This document shows, piece after piece, positions 20,765-30,684 of a stretch of 64,000 nt of DNA. Source of the DNA: Ryuthela nishihirai (lineage: Eukaryota; Arthropoda; Arachnida; Araneae; Heptathelidae); assembly GCA_038380435.1 (NCBI GenBank), contig JAWZYU010000009.1:60541901-60605900 (forward strand). Direction: 5' to 3'. Below the pieces are notes generated by a model. It worked only from the letters and a program-made list of their open reading frames with translations. It ran no database searches and was not told the origin of the DNA. Positions within the stretch are counted from its first letter, which is position 1, and each line of letters opens with the position of its first letter. Both the position numbers and the translations under genes were made by a program.

Positions 20765-22513
20765 TCACAAGAAGTTCATTTTTGTCTTTATGTGCTGAGT
20801 CATCTTCCTTCTGCAAGAACCAGCAGTAGTCACCCATCCTTACTGGGTTCTACCTACCTTGGTACTTCTCCTCCATGGTTGAGATATTCTGGTGAAATCT
20901 TTACCCTTGGCCATCACTGACAGCTCCTACGTTCTTGGTAAAGAAGTCGAGATGCGAGTGTAAGAAATGAATCTTCTCCTCCATGGTTGAGATATTCTGG
21001 TGAAATCTTTCCCCTTGGCCATCACTGACAGCTACTACGTTCTTGGTAAAGAAGTCGAGATGCGAGTGTAAGAAATGGATCTTTAAAGACATTCGGCAGC
21101 CAAGATTTTCATAGTTTTTGAGAAGATTTTGAATCAGCTGATAGTAGTTTTCCTCTTTGTGATTCCCCAGAAAACCCTGAACCATAGGCGTGAAGGATTC
21201 CTTCATATTCAGTTTTTCTTCGAAGATAGTATCATTCAGTAGCGTTCTTATTTGAGGACCAACGAAGATCCCTTCTTTGAATTTGGCATCACTTAGTTTT
21301 GGAAATGTTTCTTTCAAGTGTAAAAACCCTTTACCAGTTATGTCCATAGACTTTACAAAGTTTTCATAAATTCCAGTTTCATGTTTAGTGGTGGGAGTTG
21401 AACATCAGAGGAGTCAACTTGAGGCTTATACCTCACATTACCCTTTCATGAATAAAAACGTCTCTTTTGGTCCAGTCTCTTTTCATGCAGTGTTCCTCTC
21501 TGGCCCTACTGTCCCACAAACACAGAAAACAGTAAAATTTTGTGAAGCCTCCTTGAAGCCTGCGAGCAAGACAGATATGACTTTTAAGTCACCGCATATT
21601 GTCCACTTAAACTGGTCATATTTTATAGCAGTGAGCATTTTTCCATGCTTTCATATCCACAGCGTGTGTCACTGGAATGGAAAATATTTGGTTTCCTTTA
21701 TGCAAAAGGACATTTTTAAGCTGAATTTTGACGAATCTATAAATAGATGTCATTCCTTTAAGGCCGTGAGTGTTCCAATTTCTTCTCTCAGCCCTGAAAT
21801 ATCTGTGCAGAAACACAAACCATCCTCCATTTTGTAATAAGCAGAAAAAGCCAAATTTATCTTTCTGAACAGAGAAATTCTGGTATCCTTGACCAGAAGA
21901 TTCCACTGTTGAAATCTTAAACCTAAAACCTCAGCTTGCTGTTTGGAAAGTCCTAAGTCTCGAACAATATCATTTAGTTCATTTTGCTGAATCATATGAG
22001 ATTCGTCCAACTCTTTAGGGGTGTATGTAGGATCAGGATCTATATGTGCCTCAAAGTCTTCCTAGGAAGAATGGGAATCCATATCCTCCCAGTTGGTTGG
22101 AGATGTTGATATAGGAAGAACTTCTCCATGAGGAACTGGCCTTATGGCTGAAGGAACATTAGCTATTGTATTTTGCTTTTGTTCTTTTTTGAAAAGCCCG
22201 ACAATTTAGTTAAACAAAAATAGCAATCATGCAAGTGACTAGTTGGCTCACATAAAACCATTGGAACTGCAAAAGACACGGATTTTATCTTACCTTTCAA
22301 CCATTCACTCAGGCCAACAAAGCACGAAATGCAGCACACATGTGGAGTCCATGTTTTGTTCTGATCTCCAACATGACATTCAAAATACAGGTTATAGGCT
22401 TTCTTCACAATCTTTATTAAAGAACGACCCTGGGATTTTAAAGTATAATTTCCACACGAATAACAAAACTTACCTGACACATTAACACATTCGCGACGCT
22501 GCCTTTGTGCCAT
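20765..22513 (-). pseudogene. Multicopy arthropod Cys-rich protein family, pseudogene
   Basis: The minus strand starts at ATG 22513 with 'MAQRQRRECVNVSGKFCYSCG', 'KKAYNLYFECHVGDQ' and 'HVCCISCF', a cysteine-rich N-terminal segment (pairs C--C) that looks zinc-binding. Later blocks are 'LGLSKQQAEVLGLRFQQWNL' (22010-21900), 'VLLHKGNQIFSIPVTHAV', 'FPKLSDAKFKEGIFVGPQI' (about 21300-21250), 'IHFLHSHLDFFTKN' and, last, 'MGDYCWFLQK' (about 20835-20805). I recall this block order from an abundant uncharacterised family in arthropod genomes, probably carried by a transposable element. The function is unknown. Frameshifts near 21900 and 21750, stops at about 22060 and 21610-21350, and a tandem 36-codon duplication show it is a pseudogene. 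No intron is needed to align the blocks. Confidence 0.62.
20865..21080 (-). repeat. In-frame tandem duplication of 108 bp (2 copies)
   Basis: Units 20865-20972 and 20973-21080 are nearly identical, starting CTTCTCCTCCATGGTTGAG. Each encodes 36 residues covering 'IHFLHSHLDFFTKN' and 'VAVSDGQG' or 'VGAVSDGQG'. The unit length is divisible by 3, so the frame is kept across the first junction. Confidence 0.92.
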
Positions 22514-22687
22514 TTAAATGCCGAAATTCACTCTTCAACGTACAGTATGTGTTCTTCCTACAATGAAAAACAACAAGAATGGCGGTCTGAGGTTAGGTTA
22601 CTGTTAAATGTTTTCTCCCACTTGGCAATCAGTATTGCGAGCCACAAAAAGTAAAATATCTAGTATCCTCTCAGTTGCCTGGTGGTG

Positions 22688-22884
22688 TTAGAAGTTATGG
22701 AGGTTATAGGAAGAACTTAATATGAATCAAAATGACCAATAACATAAAAACGTGACGTGCTAGCCATTTTTAAGACCATTTTTTTATTAGAAGTTATGGA
22801 GGTTATAGGAAGAACTTAATAGGAATCAAAATGAACAATAACATAAAAACGTGACGTGCTAGCCATTTTTTAAGACCAGATCTG
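22688..22884. repeat. Tandem duplication, 99-bp unit (2 copies)
   Basis: 22688-22786 and 22787-22884 both read TTAGAAGTTATGGAGGTTAT through GTGACGTGCTAGCCATTTTT. They differ at a handful of positions. No coding content. Confidence 0.9.
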
Positions 22885-22889
22885 AAATT

Positions 22890-23240
22890 TAGCACCCGAA
22901 AAATAGTTAAAGGCAGCTACAATTGTTCATGTTATAAAAACCTTGTAAACTAGTGTAATTATTTAAAGGACAACAATTGCTGTTAGCAAAGAATCAAACT
23001 TGATATCTCACTAACTCTTATTTTTGTTACAATCCTCTTTGTTGCCCTAAACCAGAACAGGACAACCTTTTTCCCATCGAAATGCCAGATGAGGATTTTT
23101 GAGTTTCCGCGGGTCAGATCCTTACTTATCGCGTTAAACACTCTACACTTACCCTCTCCATCAACTCCATTACCCTGAATAGACAATATGGGTAAACAAT
23201 TAAATTTCCCATATACCTATTTCAAAAAGGAACAGGTGCT
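22890..23240. other. Unassigned stretch
   Basis: The minus open frame 22983-23186 has no motif I can place. It may be flanking sequence of the hAT-like remnant at 23.3-24.1 kb. Confidence 0.3.
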
Positions 23241-23243
23241 TTT

Positions 23244-23282
23244 ATAATTTTAATGAAAATACTTGTTTTTCATTAAAATTAT
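23244..23282. repeat. Perfect 16-bp hairpin
   Basis: ATAATTTTAATGAAAA (23244-23259) and its exact complement (23267-23282) around a 7-base loop. Confidence 0.85.
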
Positions 23283-23324
23283 GATTTAATTAAGACTGAA
23301 GAACAGCATAATTAGATAAAAATG

Positions 23325-23490
23325 AAAAGCATTCCAATTGAAATTAACATCGACTCCACATCTAACACCACCAATTGAGCTGCGTTACAAACATCGATAT
23401 TGTCAATAAGAAACAAAGAAAAATATTCAAATTTCGATGCAAGCTCTGTAAAGGTATTTTGTATATTGGCAGCAAGTTCATCGATGCCGC
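23325..23490 (-). pseudogene. hAT-like transposase remnant (GTF2IRD2/ZBED-type)
   Basis: The minus strand from about 23490 reads 'GIDELAANIQNTFTELASKF', 'EYFSLFLIDN' and 'DVCNAAQLVV' with no stop over some 45 codons. The pattern (E-A-NI, then E-FSL--D-S-DV-DTAQL) is the region around the first catalytic Asp in hAT-family transposases close to the domesticated GTF2IRD2/ZBED5 proteins. Key residues are altered ('LIDNIDV' instead of a D-S-D core). hAT-like terminal sequence at 24052-24110 could be its end. No complete domain is present. Confidence 0.5.
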
Positions 23491-23552
23491 TAATTACGAT
23501 TCAATGGGCTATTACTTACGATATTATTCAGTGATATATTTACTTACGTTAT

Positions 23553-23820
23553 AATTTTTTCTCTCTGGACTAAATCATACCAAAAACTGTCTGCAGTCAC
23601 TCCTTTTACAAAATCACTATCAGAATAAGTTTTAAAATCTTTTTCAATTTTTCTCACTAATAATAAAACTTGATCATTTAATAGCATAGGAGTCTTGATA
23701 CCTTTGGGTAGATAATTTTTTTAAGTGTTTAATGCACCATAAGTTTCTGAAATAATTTTTCTACGATGGTTTTGGAAACTTTCATAATTAAAATGTTGAT
23801 TGATGTAATGTCTATTTGAG
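23553..23820 (-). pseudogene. Open coding-like segment upstream of the hAT remnant (unrecognised)
   Basis: On the minus strand, about 89 codons read with a single stop: 'NRHYINQHFNYESFQNHRRK', later 'LPKGIKTPMLLNDQVLLL' and 'YSDSDFVKGVTADSFWYDL'. It ends at a good splice-donor-like GTAAGTAA (complement at about 23545-23552). I do not recognise the family. Its position and strand fit the hAT remnant just downstream, but the residues do not clearly match hAT proteins. Confidence 0.35.
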
Positions 23821-24051
23821 TGAGAGCTGAGCTCTTTAATCGGGAGCTGAACAGTACATTAAAAAAGTCCAATCTACCCCTATGCGCAAAGTCTGTCATG
23901 TGGGTCGATATCGTCGTAAATCAAATTTAGGCTATTAAACAACACTTTCAAAAACAGTGTTAAGGTAAATTGGGAAAGAAAGAAAAAAAAATTACATTCC
24001 TCAAAGTACTTTAAGTAAAAGTGATACATTTATAATTTGCGTGGTAATATT

Positions 24052-24110
24052 CGCGGGCCGCTTGAAAAGTGTTCGTGGGCCACAGGTTGCACATGTGTGC
24101 CCTAAACGAT
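24052..24110 (-). repeat. hAT-like terminal sequence
   Basis: On the minus strand, GGGCACACATGTGCAACCTG, then TGGCCCACGAACAC and GCGGCCCGCGAAT resemble the ends of hAT/Charlie-type elements and the well-defined hAT MITE ends at 62231 and 62751. No TSD identified. Confidence 0.4.
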
Positions 24111-24690
24111 GAAATAAGTTAGATTTTTCAAATTAAAAATCAATTTCTCGGGTTGAAGAAAGTTTTTATCTAGTTGTTGCAACCATTGTGTTAGGTAGAC
24201 TGTTATATTAATTAACATTATATATTTTTTACAGTCAGACAGATTTACTGTTTGAAATAAATTTTAAGGTTTGATAATAAAATTCTTAATCATTAAAATC
24301 CATCTTTATTTTAGTTGTTTTATAATTAATAACAACTTAGAAACGATGTTAATGGACACTTCACGGGCATAATGTAAATTGCCATCATTAAATAATACTC
24401 TTTAGGATTAAGAAATGCTTTTCCCTCAAGAATGGAATTAGGATGGATAGTTAAAAATTTTAAGAGAACCTTTCAATTATTCAGTCTGGTTTACAAACTT
24501 TGAATGAAGTATTAAATAGCGACAATGCATCAGACTGCTCTTTACAGGCTGGGTTAAAAAATTTCGTCGGGAATGTAGTGGAATTTATGACACAGTATGC
24601 CTTCATAGAGCCTGAAACCACAGCGTTATGGATTGTGCAAATGTCTGAAATGTAGCCAATGAGAGTTTATTTACATTTGACTGCTTTCAG

Positions 24691-25709
24691 TACAGTCTAT
24701 AATCATTTAGAGAGTTAACTTTACCGGGTGGAGAGCATTCACCCCACACGATACTGTCATGATATTAGACAATACATCATTCCAGTCAAGAATCGTTTGA
24801 GAAATGTTGAATTTGAAAGTCCAACATAAAAAAAAATTGTTTTAAGTTCATTCGTGAAAATGTTTGTTCGCAAATGTAGGTTCTAGCCAGGCCCGGATCT
24901 AGAAGAGAATACAAGTACAGTCTATAATCATTTAGGGAGTTTTAGTAGAACCATTAGCATGTTCAAGTTTCACTACATTTAGCAGTACAAGATGGATAAT
25001 TAGGAAGTACAAGATGTACCAAAAAATGCTTCATTTTTTTTATATGTCGATTTATTATTAGAAAATATTTATATCTATGTATATGCATATTTTATGATTT
25101 TTATATCTGTAATAAAATAATATTTGAATAGATGAAATAATACCGATAACGAGAACTCTTACATACACATAAATAAAAAAAAAATATCGAAAAGTATTAA
25201 TGATAGGTTTCATAGATTTCATTTCATAGGTTTCATATTAATGATAGTTTCATAGGTTTCATAGTATTTAAAATTTTTATCAATTTAATAAAATCAGCTT
25301 CAAAGCCTTCAAAGCCTTTAGCGTTGAATGCAGTCTTCGTCTATTCATTTGTGATCGAAATTTGTTTTAAGTTCATTGGTGAAAATGTTTGTTCGCAAAT
25401 GTAGGTTCTAGCCAGGCCCGGATCTAGAAGAGAATACAAATGGCTGGAGAGGAGGGGGCACGTGACACAATCCAGCTGAAAAGAGGTGATTTCCATTTCA
25501 GGGTAAAAATTTTCTCTTCGTGTTAGAGATATTAAAAACGTAATGAGAAATGCGTGAAATGTGGACACTTTAATAAATTTTGGCCTCCATTAACTTTACC
25601 GGGTGGAGAGCATTCACCCCACACGATACTGTCATGGTATTAGACAATGCATCATTCCAGCCAAGAATCGTTTGAGAAGAGAAATGTTGAATTTGAAAGT
25701 CCTACATAA
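24691..25709. repeat. Shuffled segmental duplication (blocks X, Y, Z)
   Basis: Block X (TTAACTTTACCGGGTGGAGA...GAAAGTCC) is at 24715-24826 and 25590-25709. Block Y (GTTTTAAGTTCATT...GGATCTAGAAGAGAATACAA) is at 24838-24914 and 25363-25439. Block Z (TACAGTCTATAATCATTTAG) is at 24691-24710 and 24916-24935. Order is Z-X-Y-Z then Y-X. The GGCCCGGATCTAG motif in Y resembles ends of small DNA transposons. Confidence 0.85.
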
Positions 25710-25852
25710 AACTGCACTACCTCAACAGATTTAAATTACTTTAGCAACATTTTTTTCCATTTTTAAATCAAATTTGTTGGAAAATGAAATTAGTTTACAT
25801 TGTTACTTAAAATGTGTTTTTAACCATATTGTTGGCGGGACAATTTTACCTT

Positions 25853-26489
25853 TATCATCATCATCCTCAAGCAGCCATGGGTTACGGAGGTTCAACCAGA
25901 CCGTGCAATTTAGTTCTCCAAGCAAGTCTATCCTGAGCTACATCTACTTCATCTGGCCACTGCACACCAATTCTAACAAGGTCCTGTTTGACATTGTCTG
26001 CCCACCGCATCCTAGGTCTTCCCCTCTTTCTGAGGCCTTTAGGCACACTGTTCATAACACTATTCACCAATCTATAATTATTCATATGGGCAACATGGCC
26101 AAACCAATGGAGTCTTTCTCTGCACAATATGCTGCTTAAAGGAGGTTGCAAACTCCTTTGCCTAACCTCATCATTAGTTACAAAGTTGAACCACCTAATG
26201 CCCAAGACACTGCATAAGCATATGGAATCAAAAGCATCTAATTTCCTGTTATCTTGTTTACAAAGAGTTCAAGTTTCACTACCATAACTAACCCTAGAAA
26301 GAACCAAGCTATTATACAGTCTAATTTTGGTCTTTAGGTGTATATGCCTATTTCTTCACACTCTCCATAGATTCTTAAAAGTCCCGGCAGCAATCCCTAT
26401 TCTTCTGTTTATCTCATGCCGCACATCTCCATTATCTGTTACATAGCTCCCAAGACAATTAAACTGTGACACCTGCTCAAGACTGCAGC
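25853..26489 (-). pseudogene. RTE-like LINE ORF2 3' end, copy 1
   Basis: Minus-strand reading ending 'GRPRMRWADNVKQDLVRIGV' and 'DRLAWRTKLHGLV', then a very short 3' UTR (CATGGCTGCTTGAGG) and a (GATGAT)n tail at 25853-25868. 'ERLHWFGHVAHM' and 'DNGDVRHEINRRIG' also match the copy at 36605-37466. Short 3' UTR plus trinucleotide tail is typical of RTE-clade LINEs. The upstream edge at about 26489 breaks at 'SLEQ' and is followed by an inverted copy of 16 bp of its own sequence, then an unrelated hAT-like end. Confidence 0.75.
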
Positions 26490-26505
26490 CTTGAGCAGGT
26501 GTTAC
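26466..26505. repeat. 16-bp hairpin at the LINE truncation point
   Basis: GTGACACCTGCTCAAG (26466-26481) and CTTGAGCAGGTGTTAC (26490-26505) pair with one mismatch across 8 bases. The left arm is native LINE sequence (compare 37260). Confidence 0.85.
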
Positions 26506-26575
26506 CTTTATAAAGCCCAAATAATCTTTGGGCCACTTGAAAAAGGCTACACGAGAAAAAGGTTGCCGACTCCTG
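26506..26575 (-). repeat. hAT-like terminal sequence
   Basis: Minus strand CAGGAGTCGGCAACCTTTTT, with GGCCCAAAG further in, has the CAG---CGGCAACCTTTT form of hAT MITE ends. Only one end is seen. Confidence 0.4.
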
Positions 26576-26639
26576 ATGTAGATATATACAGGCAAATGAT
26601 CATGGAAGACGAGTGCCTTCATGTTCCTGAAATGGCTTA

Positions 26640-27080
26640 ACACACATCTAAAGCTTTATCTGAGCTGGAAAGAGCAGACACGAAGCATTGCTTCCAAAAG
26701 TAGTCTCTTGTATTGCAAATCTTTTATTTCATTTCTTCTGTTTAAATTTACTTTGATCGATTATAATCCTTACAACTATACCAGTTGACCGATCCATATC
26801 GTGTAAACATTCTCCGAAACTTTAATCACTTACATCTGCTTTTGTTACATAGGCAACAAAAATAGCGTCCATTGCCTTATTCAGTTAGCATTATACTCTT
26901 CCGTTGCGCCTAGAACAAATATACTGTATGTCTTTAAATTTACATTTTCTTAAGGCAAGATTTCTTTCTCACGGAAAATCCAATTACACTCACTTTGTTT
27001 AAATATGAGATTTACATATTTATGTTTCTCGAACCATCCATCACCAAACAAGAATAAATAAGAAAATCAATCATTAAGAT
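26640..27080. other. Unassigned AT-rich stretch before the minisatellite
   Basis: No gene or repeat boundary supported. Confidence 0.35.
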
Positions 27081-27084
27081 TTTA

Positions 27085-27662
27085 ATTAGTAGCGATTATT
27101 TACACACCTTTTCGCTAGTAATGATCATTAAAACACCTTTCCATTAGTAACGATCATTGAGATTCTTTTTCACTAGCAAATCAATGAAACACTTTTTCAC
27201 TAGTAACGATTTATTGAAGTATCTTTTCACAGTAACGATCATTGAAACACCTTTTCATCAGTAACGATCATTGAGACATCTACACTAGTAAATCACTGAG
27301 ACACCTTTTCACTAGTAACGATGGAGACACATTTTTCACTAGTAACGATCGAGACACATTTTTCACTAGTAAATCACTGAACCACCTTTTCACTAGTAAC
27401 GATCATTGAAACACCTTTTCATTAATAACGATCACTGAGACACCTTTTCACTAGTAACGATCATTTAAACACCTTTTAATTAGTAACACTCATTGAGACA
27501 CCTTTTCACTAGTAACGATCATTGAAAAACATTTTAATTAGTAAGGATCATTGAGACACCTTTTCATTAGTAACTATTATTGAGACACCATTTCACTAAT
27601 AATGATAATTGAAACACCTTTCATTAGTAACGATTATTTGAAACACTTTTTCACAAATTAAA
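27085..27662 (+). repeat. Minisatellite, ~29-35 bp unit, roughly 18-20 copies
   Basis: Consensus is about CACCTTTTCACTAGTAACG followed by ATCATTGAGA. Units vary in length by loss of GATCATT or similar, and alternate CACTAGTAAC with CATTAGTAAC. It ends in AT-rich sequence before a (TTGG)n run at 27727-27746. Confidence 0.93.
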
Positions 27663-27940
27663 ATTAGAACACCTTTTCAGCGCTCGGTAGCATTAATTCA
27701 CCAATCTTGGAACGTTGGTTATGGATTGGTTGGTTGGTTGGTTGGGGTTTAATGGCGCATTAGCAACTAAGGCTATAATGCGCCTGGTTATGGATTGCAT
27801 TGGCTCAAGAAATGCATAATTTTACAATGCGACGGGACGAACAGTGTATAGTCGTATGATATAATGAATAGATAGATAAGTGTTAGATTTTATATTGCTG
27901 GGGTAGACAACTCAAACTTAGCAAAGAGCCATTGGGAAAC

Positions 27941-29350
27941 GAAACTAGAAGAACGCATATCACCTCTGGCGCATATGAAAATATCGTTTTCAAAGAGAAA
28001 AGAAAGTTTTTCTTTACCTTCTGTTTCATTTCTTAAAAGTTTTAATTTGAGCTAGCAGATGATGGGGGGGAAAATGCAAATAGTATTTCATTAGTAATTA
28101 TACAACATAAAAGTATTCGTCTTTTAATTCTTAAATTTAAAACGTCGAATTTCTCACACCTCTCTTAGAAAAGTTGGTACATTATTGCTATCAGTGGCAT
28201 AGCTCTTAAAAACTACCAGTAATTTTTCAAATATCTATTCTATGCATGTTATTTATAAAACTCGATAACAACTCTGGCGTTTCATGATTTCAGTGATCTG
28301 TAAAGATACATATATTAACACTACTAAGTATTTCAATTGCGAATTATAAGATTTTATTAGTACCAATCAAAATAAAAAAGTTTTCTAATTATCATGTTCA
28401 CTGTTTCCAATGCGCAATCTAGTGTTATGGCTACCCGAAAAATAGACAACATTTAACAATAGAACCAATTATCTAAACATTTTGACAAGACAAGACAAGA
28501 CTGTTTCCAAAGGAAATTTCATGACGTTCACATTCCACCAACAAAATTTCATATTTCTATCATAAATATATCGTTGTAATTTTCGTTTAAAAATGTGGAA
28601 TTTTCAAACTTTTTCACTGTTAGAGGGAACAATTATAATGTACGAAAGATTGTTAAAGGGCGAATCATAATATTTATCAATTCCTACCAAACCATAAAAG
28701 AATTTTTTTCATTTATCTCTGAATACAAGCAATTAACTGCTAAAACAAAAATTGTCTTTTCCCACCCATTCTGGGTCTAAGAGGTCTATTCATTGTATTA
28801 TAGGTCTATTCATAGAATTGTTGCCAATGGAAACATCATAGGTTCACATTCCACCATCAGAATTCAAAATTTCTAACTTAAATACATCGTTTGCAATATT
28901 TGTTTGAAATTTTAGAATTTGAAAGTTTTTCAACCGTTAGAGGGCACAATTATAGTTTTTGGAATATTCAAAAAGTGTGAATAACAATATTTTATCAATT
29001 CCTATCTAACTCATAAAGAACTTTTCATCTATCTCTAAAAACAAACAATTTTCAGTTAAAACTAAAAAGGTGTGTTTTACCACCCCCTCTGGATCTAAGG
29101 AGTCAACTTATTGTTATCAAAGGAAACTTCGTGACCTTCAAATCCCACCACTAAAATTACAAACTTCCAGTATAAATACGTCGTTTGCAATATTCGTCTG
29201 AAATATTTGAATTTTGAAAATTTTCCATTTCTAGATGGCGTAATTATAGCTCTACAGAGAATCAGAAAGTGCATATCGTAATATTTCATCAATACCTATC
29301 CAACACAATGGGAATTTTAAATTTATTTCTGTAAACAAAAGAGTTTAAAA
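27941..29350 (+). repeat. A/B composite repeat, copy 1 (uninterrupted)
   Basis: Part A (27941-28490) starts GAAACTAGAAGAACGCATAT, then CACCTCTGGCGCATATG. Part B is three tandem diverged monomers of roughly 250-300 bp (28495-28795, 28810-29100, 29105-29350). Each has GGAAAC or GGAAACTT, ACATTCCACCA or its variant, CGTTTGCAATATTCG, a TAGAGGG block, AAGTGTGAATCA and a CACCC--TCTGG-TCTAAG end. Same order in copy 2 (55827-58124) and, inverted, copy 3. Nothing recognisable is encoded. Confidence 0.8.
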
Positions 29351-29354
29351 AACA

Positions 29355-30640
29355 GGAAGTGGCTTATTAAATCGTACGGCGTGCTGTAAGCGAATGGACA
29401 CTGCTGACAAGCTCTTGATGATAAGTGTTAAAACGCTGTGGATCAGTTAAAATCAATGAATAACAACGAAAACAACGAAAGCTCTTGTGGTAGTTTTCTT
29501 ACCGTCTTCTCTGTTGCTACGAGTCTGAGTAAGTAACACTATTATTCTTACAATTCCATTTGGAAAATTAGATTGCTATTTGCAAAGCATTATTAACCAC
29601 CATTCACTCTGCTTTTCAAATGTGACGGTCTCAGAGCCTGACAGTTCTTGGATCACAGCCAGAGAAAAAAGAACTGAAATTCAAGCTTGCAGTTGCAACA
29701 ACCGACTTAATAGCTAACGAAACGTAGTTCCTCGAGTATATTCCTTAAGTTACTGTGTTCAAAGTCAAAAAGCAGAATTATTAAATACATTTTGTGATAA
29801 TATAACTATTTTGTGTTACAGAATAGATAGCGGTAATTCTCAAAATAAATATGTGCATTTATTTTTATGTCATTATCAAAAATCTGAGCAATTGTTTTCC
29901 TTTTCTTGTCCGTCCGTCTGTAAACCTTTTTCTTTGTTTTTAAAAATAGACGAAAAATTATTTTTTGTTGGATTAGTTCTAGTGATATATAAGGATTGCC
30001 ATTTTCCCACTTATCCAATAGTTTGAATGGTTAAAAATCAATTTCTGATAGAAATAAATTTTTGTAGTGGAGTGTGGTAATTAAGGGTTCATTGACACCG
30101 GGGATTTCATCCTAACCAACAGTGTGTTTGGGGGGGAGGGGGGATTATTCTTTGTATATTTCGAATCTTCGATTAGTTCTAATTTCCACATTAGTGGATG
30201 GACCTCCTAAAGGCACGTCAGAGCAACTGATACGTTTTAAGGAGGTGGTAAATACGTTTTTAGGAGGTGGTTTTTAGAAGGTGGTAAATTTGGATCCGCT
30301 CCCTTGCGAAACTCAATATTTTTCAACTACCTCTACAAAATTTTCGTTGATCTAAGTCATTTCATGTGCTTTAATATTGTGTCATTCTTAAGGTGACCAT
30401 ACTTTCCTATTTCGAAGAGATAGTCCTAATTTTTGGGCGCATTTTCCGCTTTTCCCGGAAAGGTTGGTGGGACGCCAAAATGTCCCGCCTTTGAGAAACT
30501 GTACAGCATTGAAATCGTGATATTGTCAGAGAATAAATTTCGTATAAAAATTGTGTTCGTGTTGCAACATATTAAATCTAGTTCGGCTAGAGTAGTAAAA
30601 AAAAACGAAAAAATTAAATTGAAATTTGTAAACATCATAG
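29355..30640. other. Unassigned region with possible MITE-like ends
   Basis: Near 30190-30300 there is a threefold GGAGGTGGT motif and a GGATCCGCTCCC end-like motif. Opposite it at 30130-30147 is a G-rich tract. Possible small element, boundaries not provable. No gene. Confidence 0.3.
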
Positions 30641-30650
30641 TTTGTAAATA

Positions 30651-30679
30651 AAGATTAAGACAAAATTTGTCTTAATCTT
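30651..30679. repeat. Perfect 14-bp palindrome, 1-base spacer
   Basis: AAGATTAAGACAAA then its complement TTTGTCTTAATCTT. Arm AT content is high. Confidence 0.8.
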
Positions 30680-30684
30680 CATTT

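Noticed and set aside
21388..21837. 149-codon plus-strand open frame
   Set aside because: It lies antisense to the Cys-rich family pseudogene, whose minus-strand blocks are recognisable. No motif on the plus strand.
25774..26139. 121-codon plus-strand open frame
   Set aside because: Antisense of the RTE-like LINE 3' end.
27085..27662. CRISPR-like array
   Set aside because: Units are contiguous and variable without unique spacers, no cas-like genes are present, and the genome is eukaryotic.
30110..30300. Small MITE ending in GGATCC-type motifs
   Set aside because: A G-rich tract and GGATCCGCTCCC could be its two ends, but arms do not align well enough and no TSD was found.
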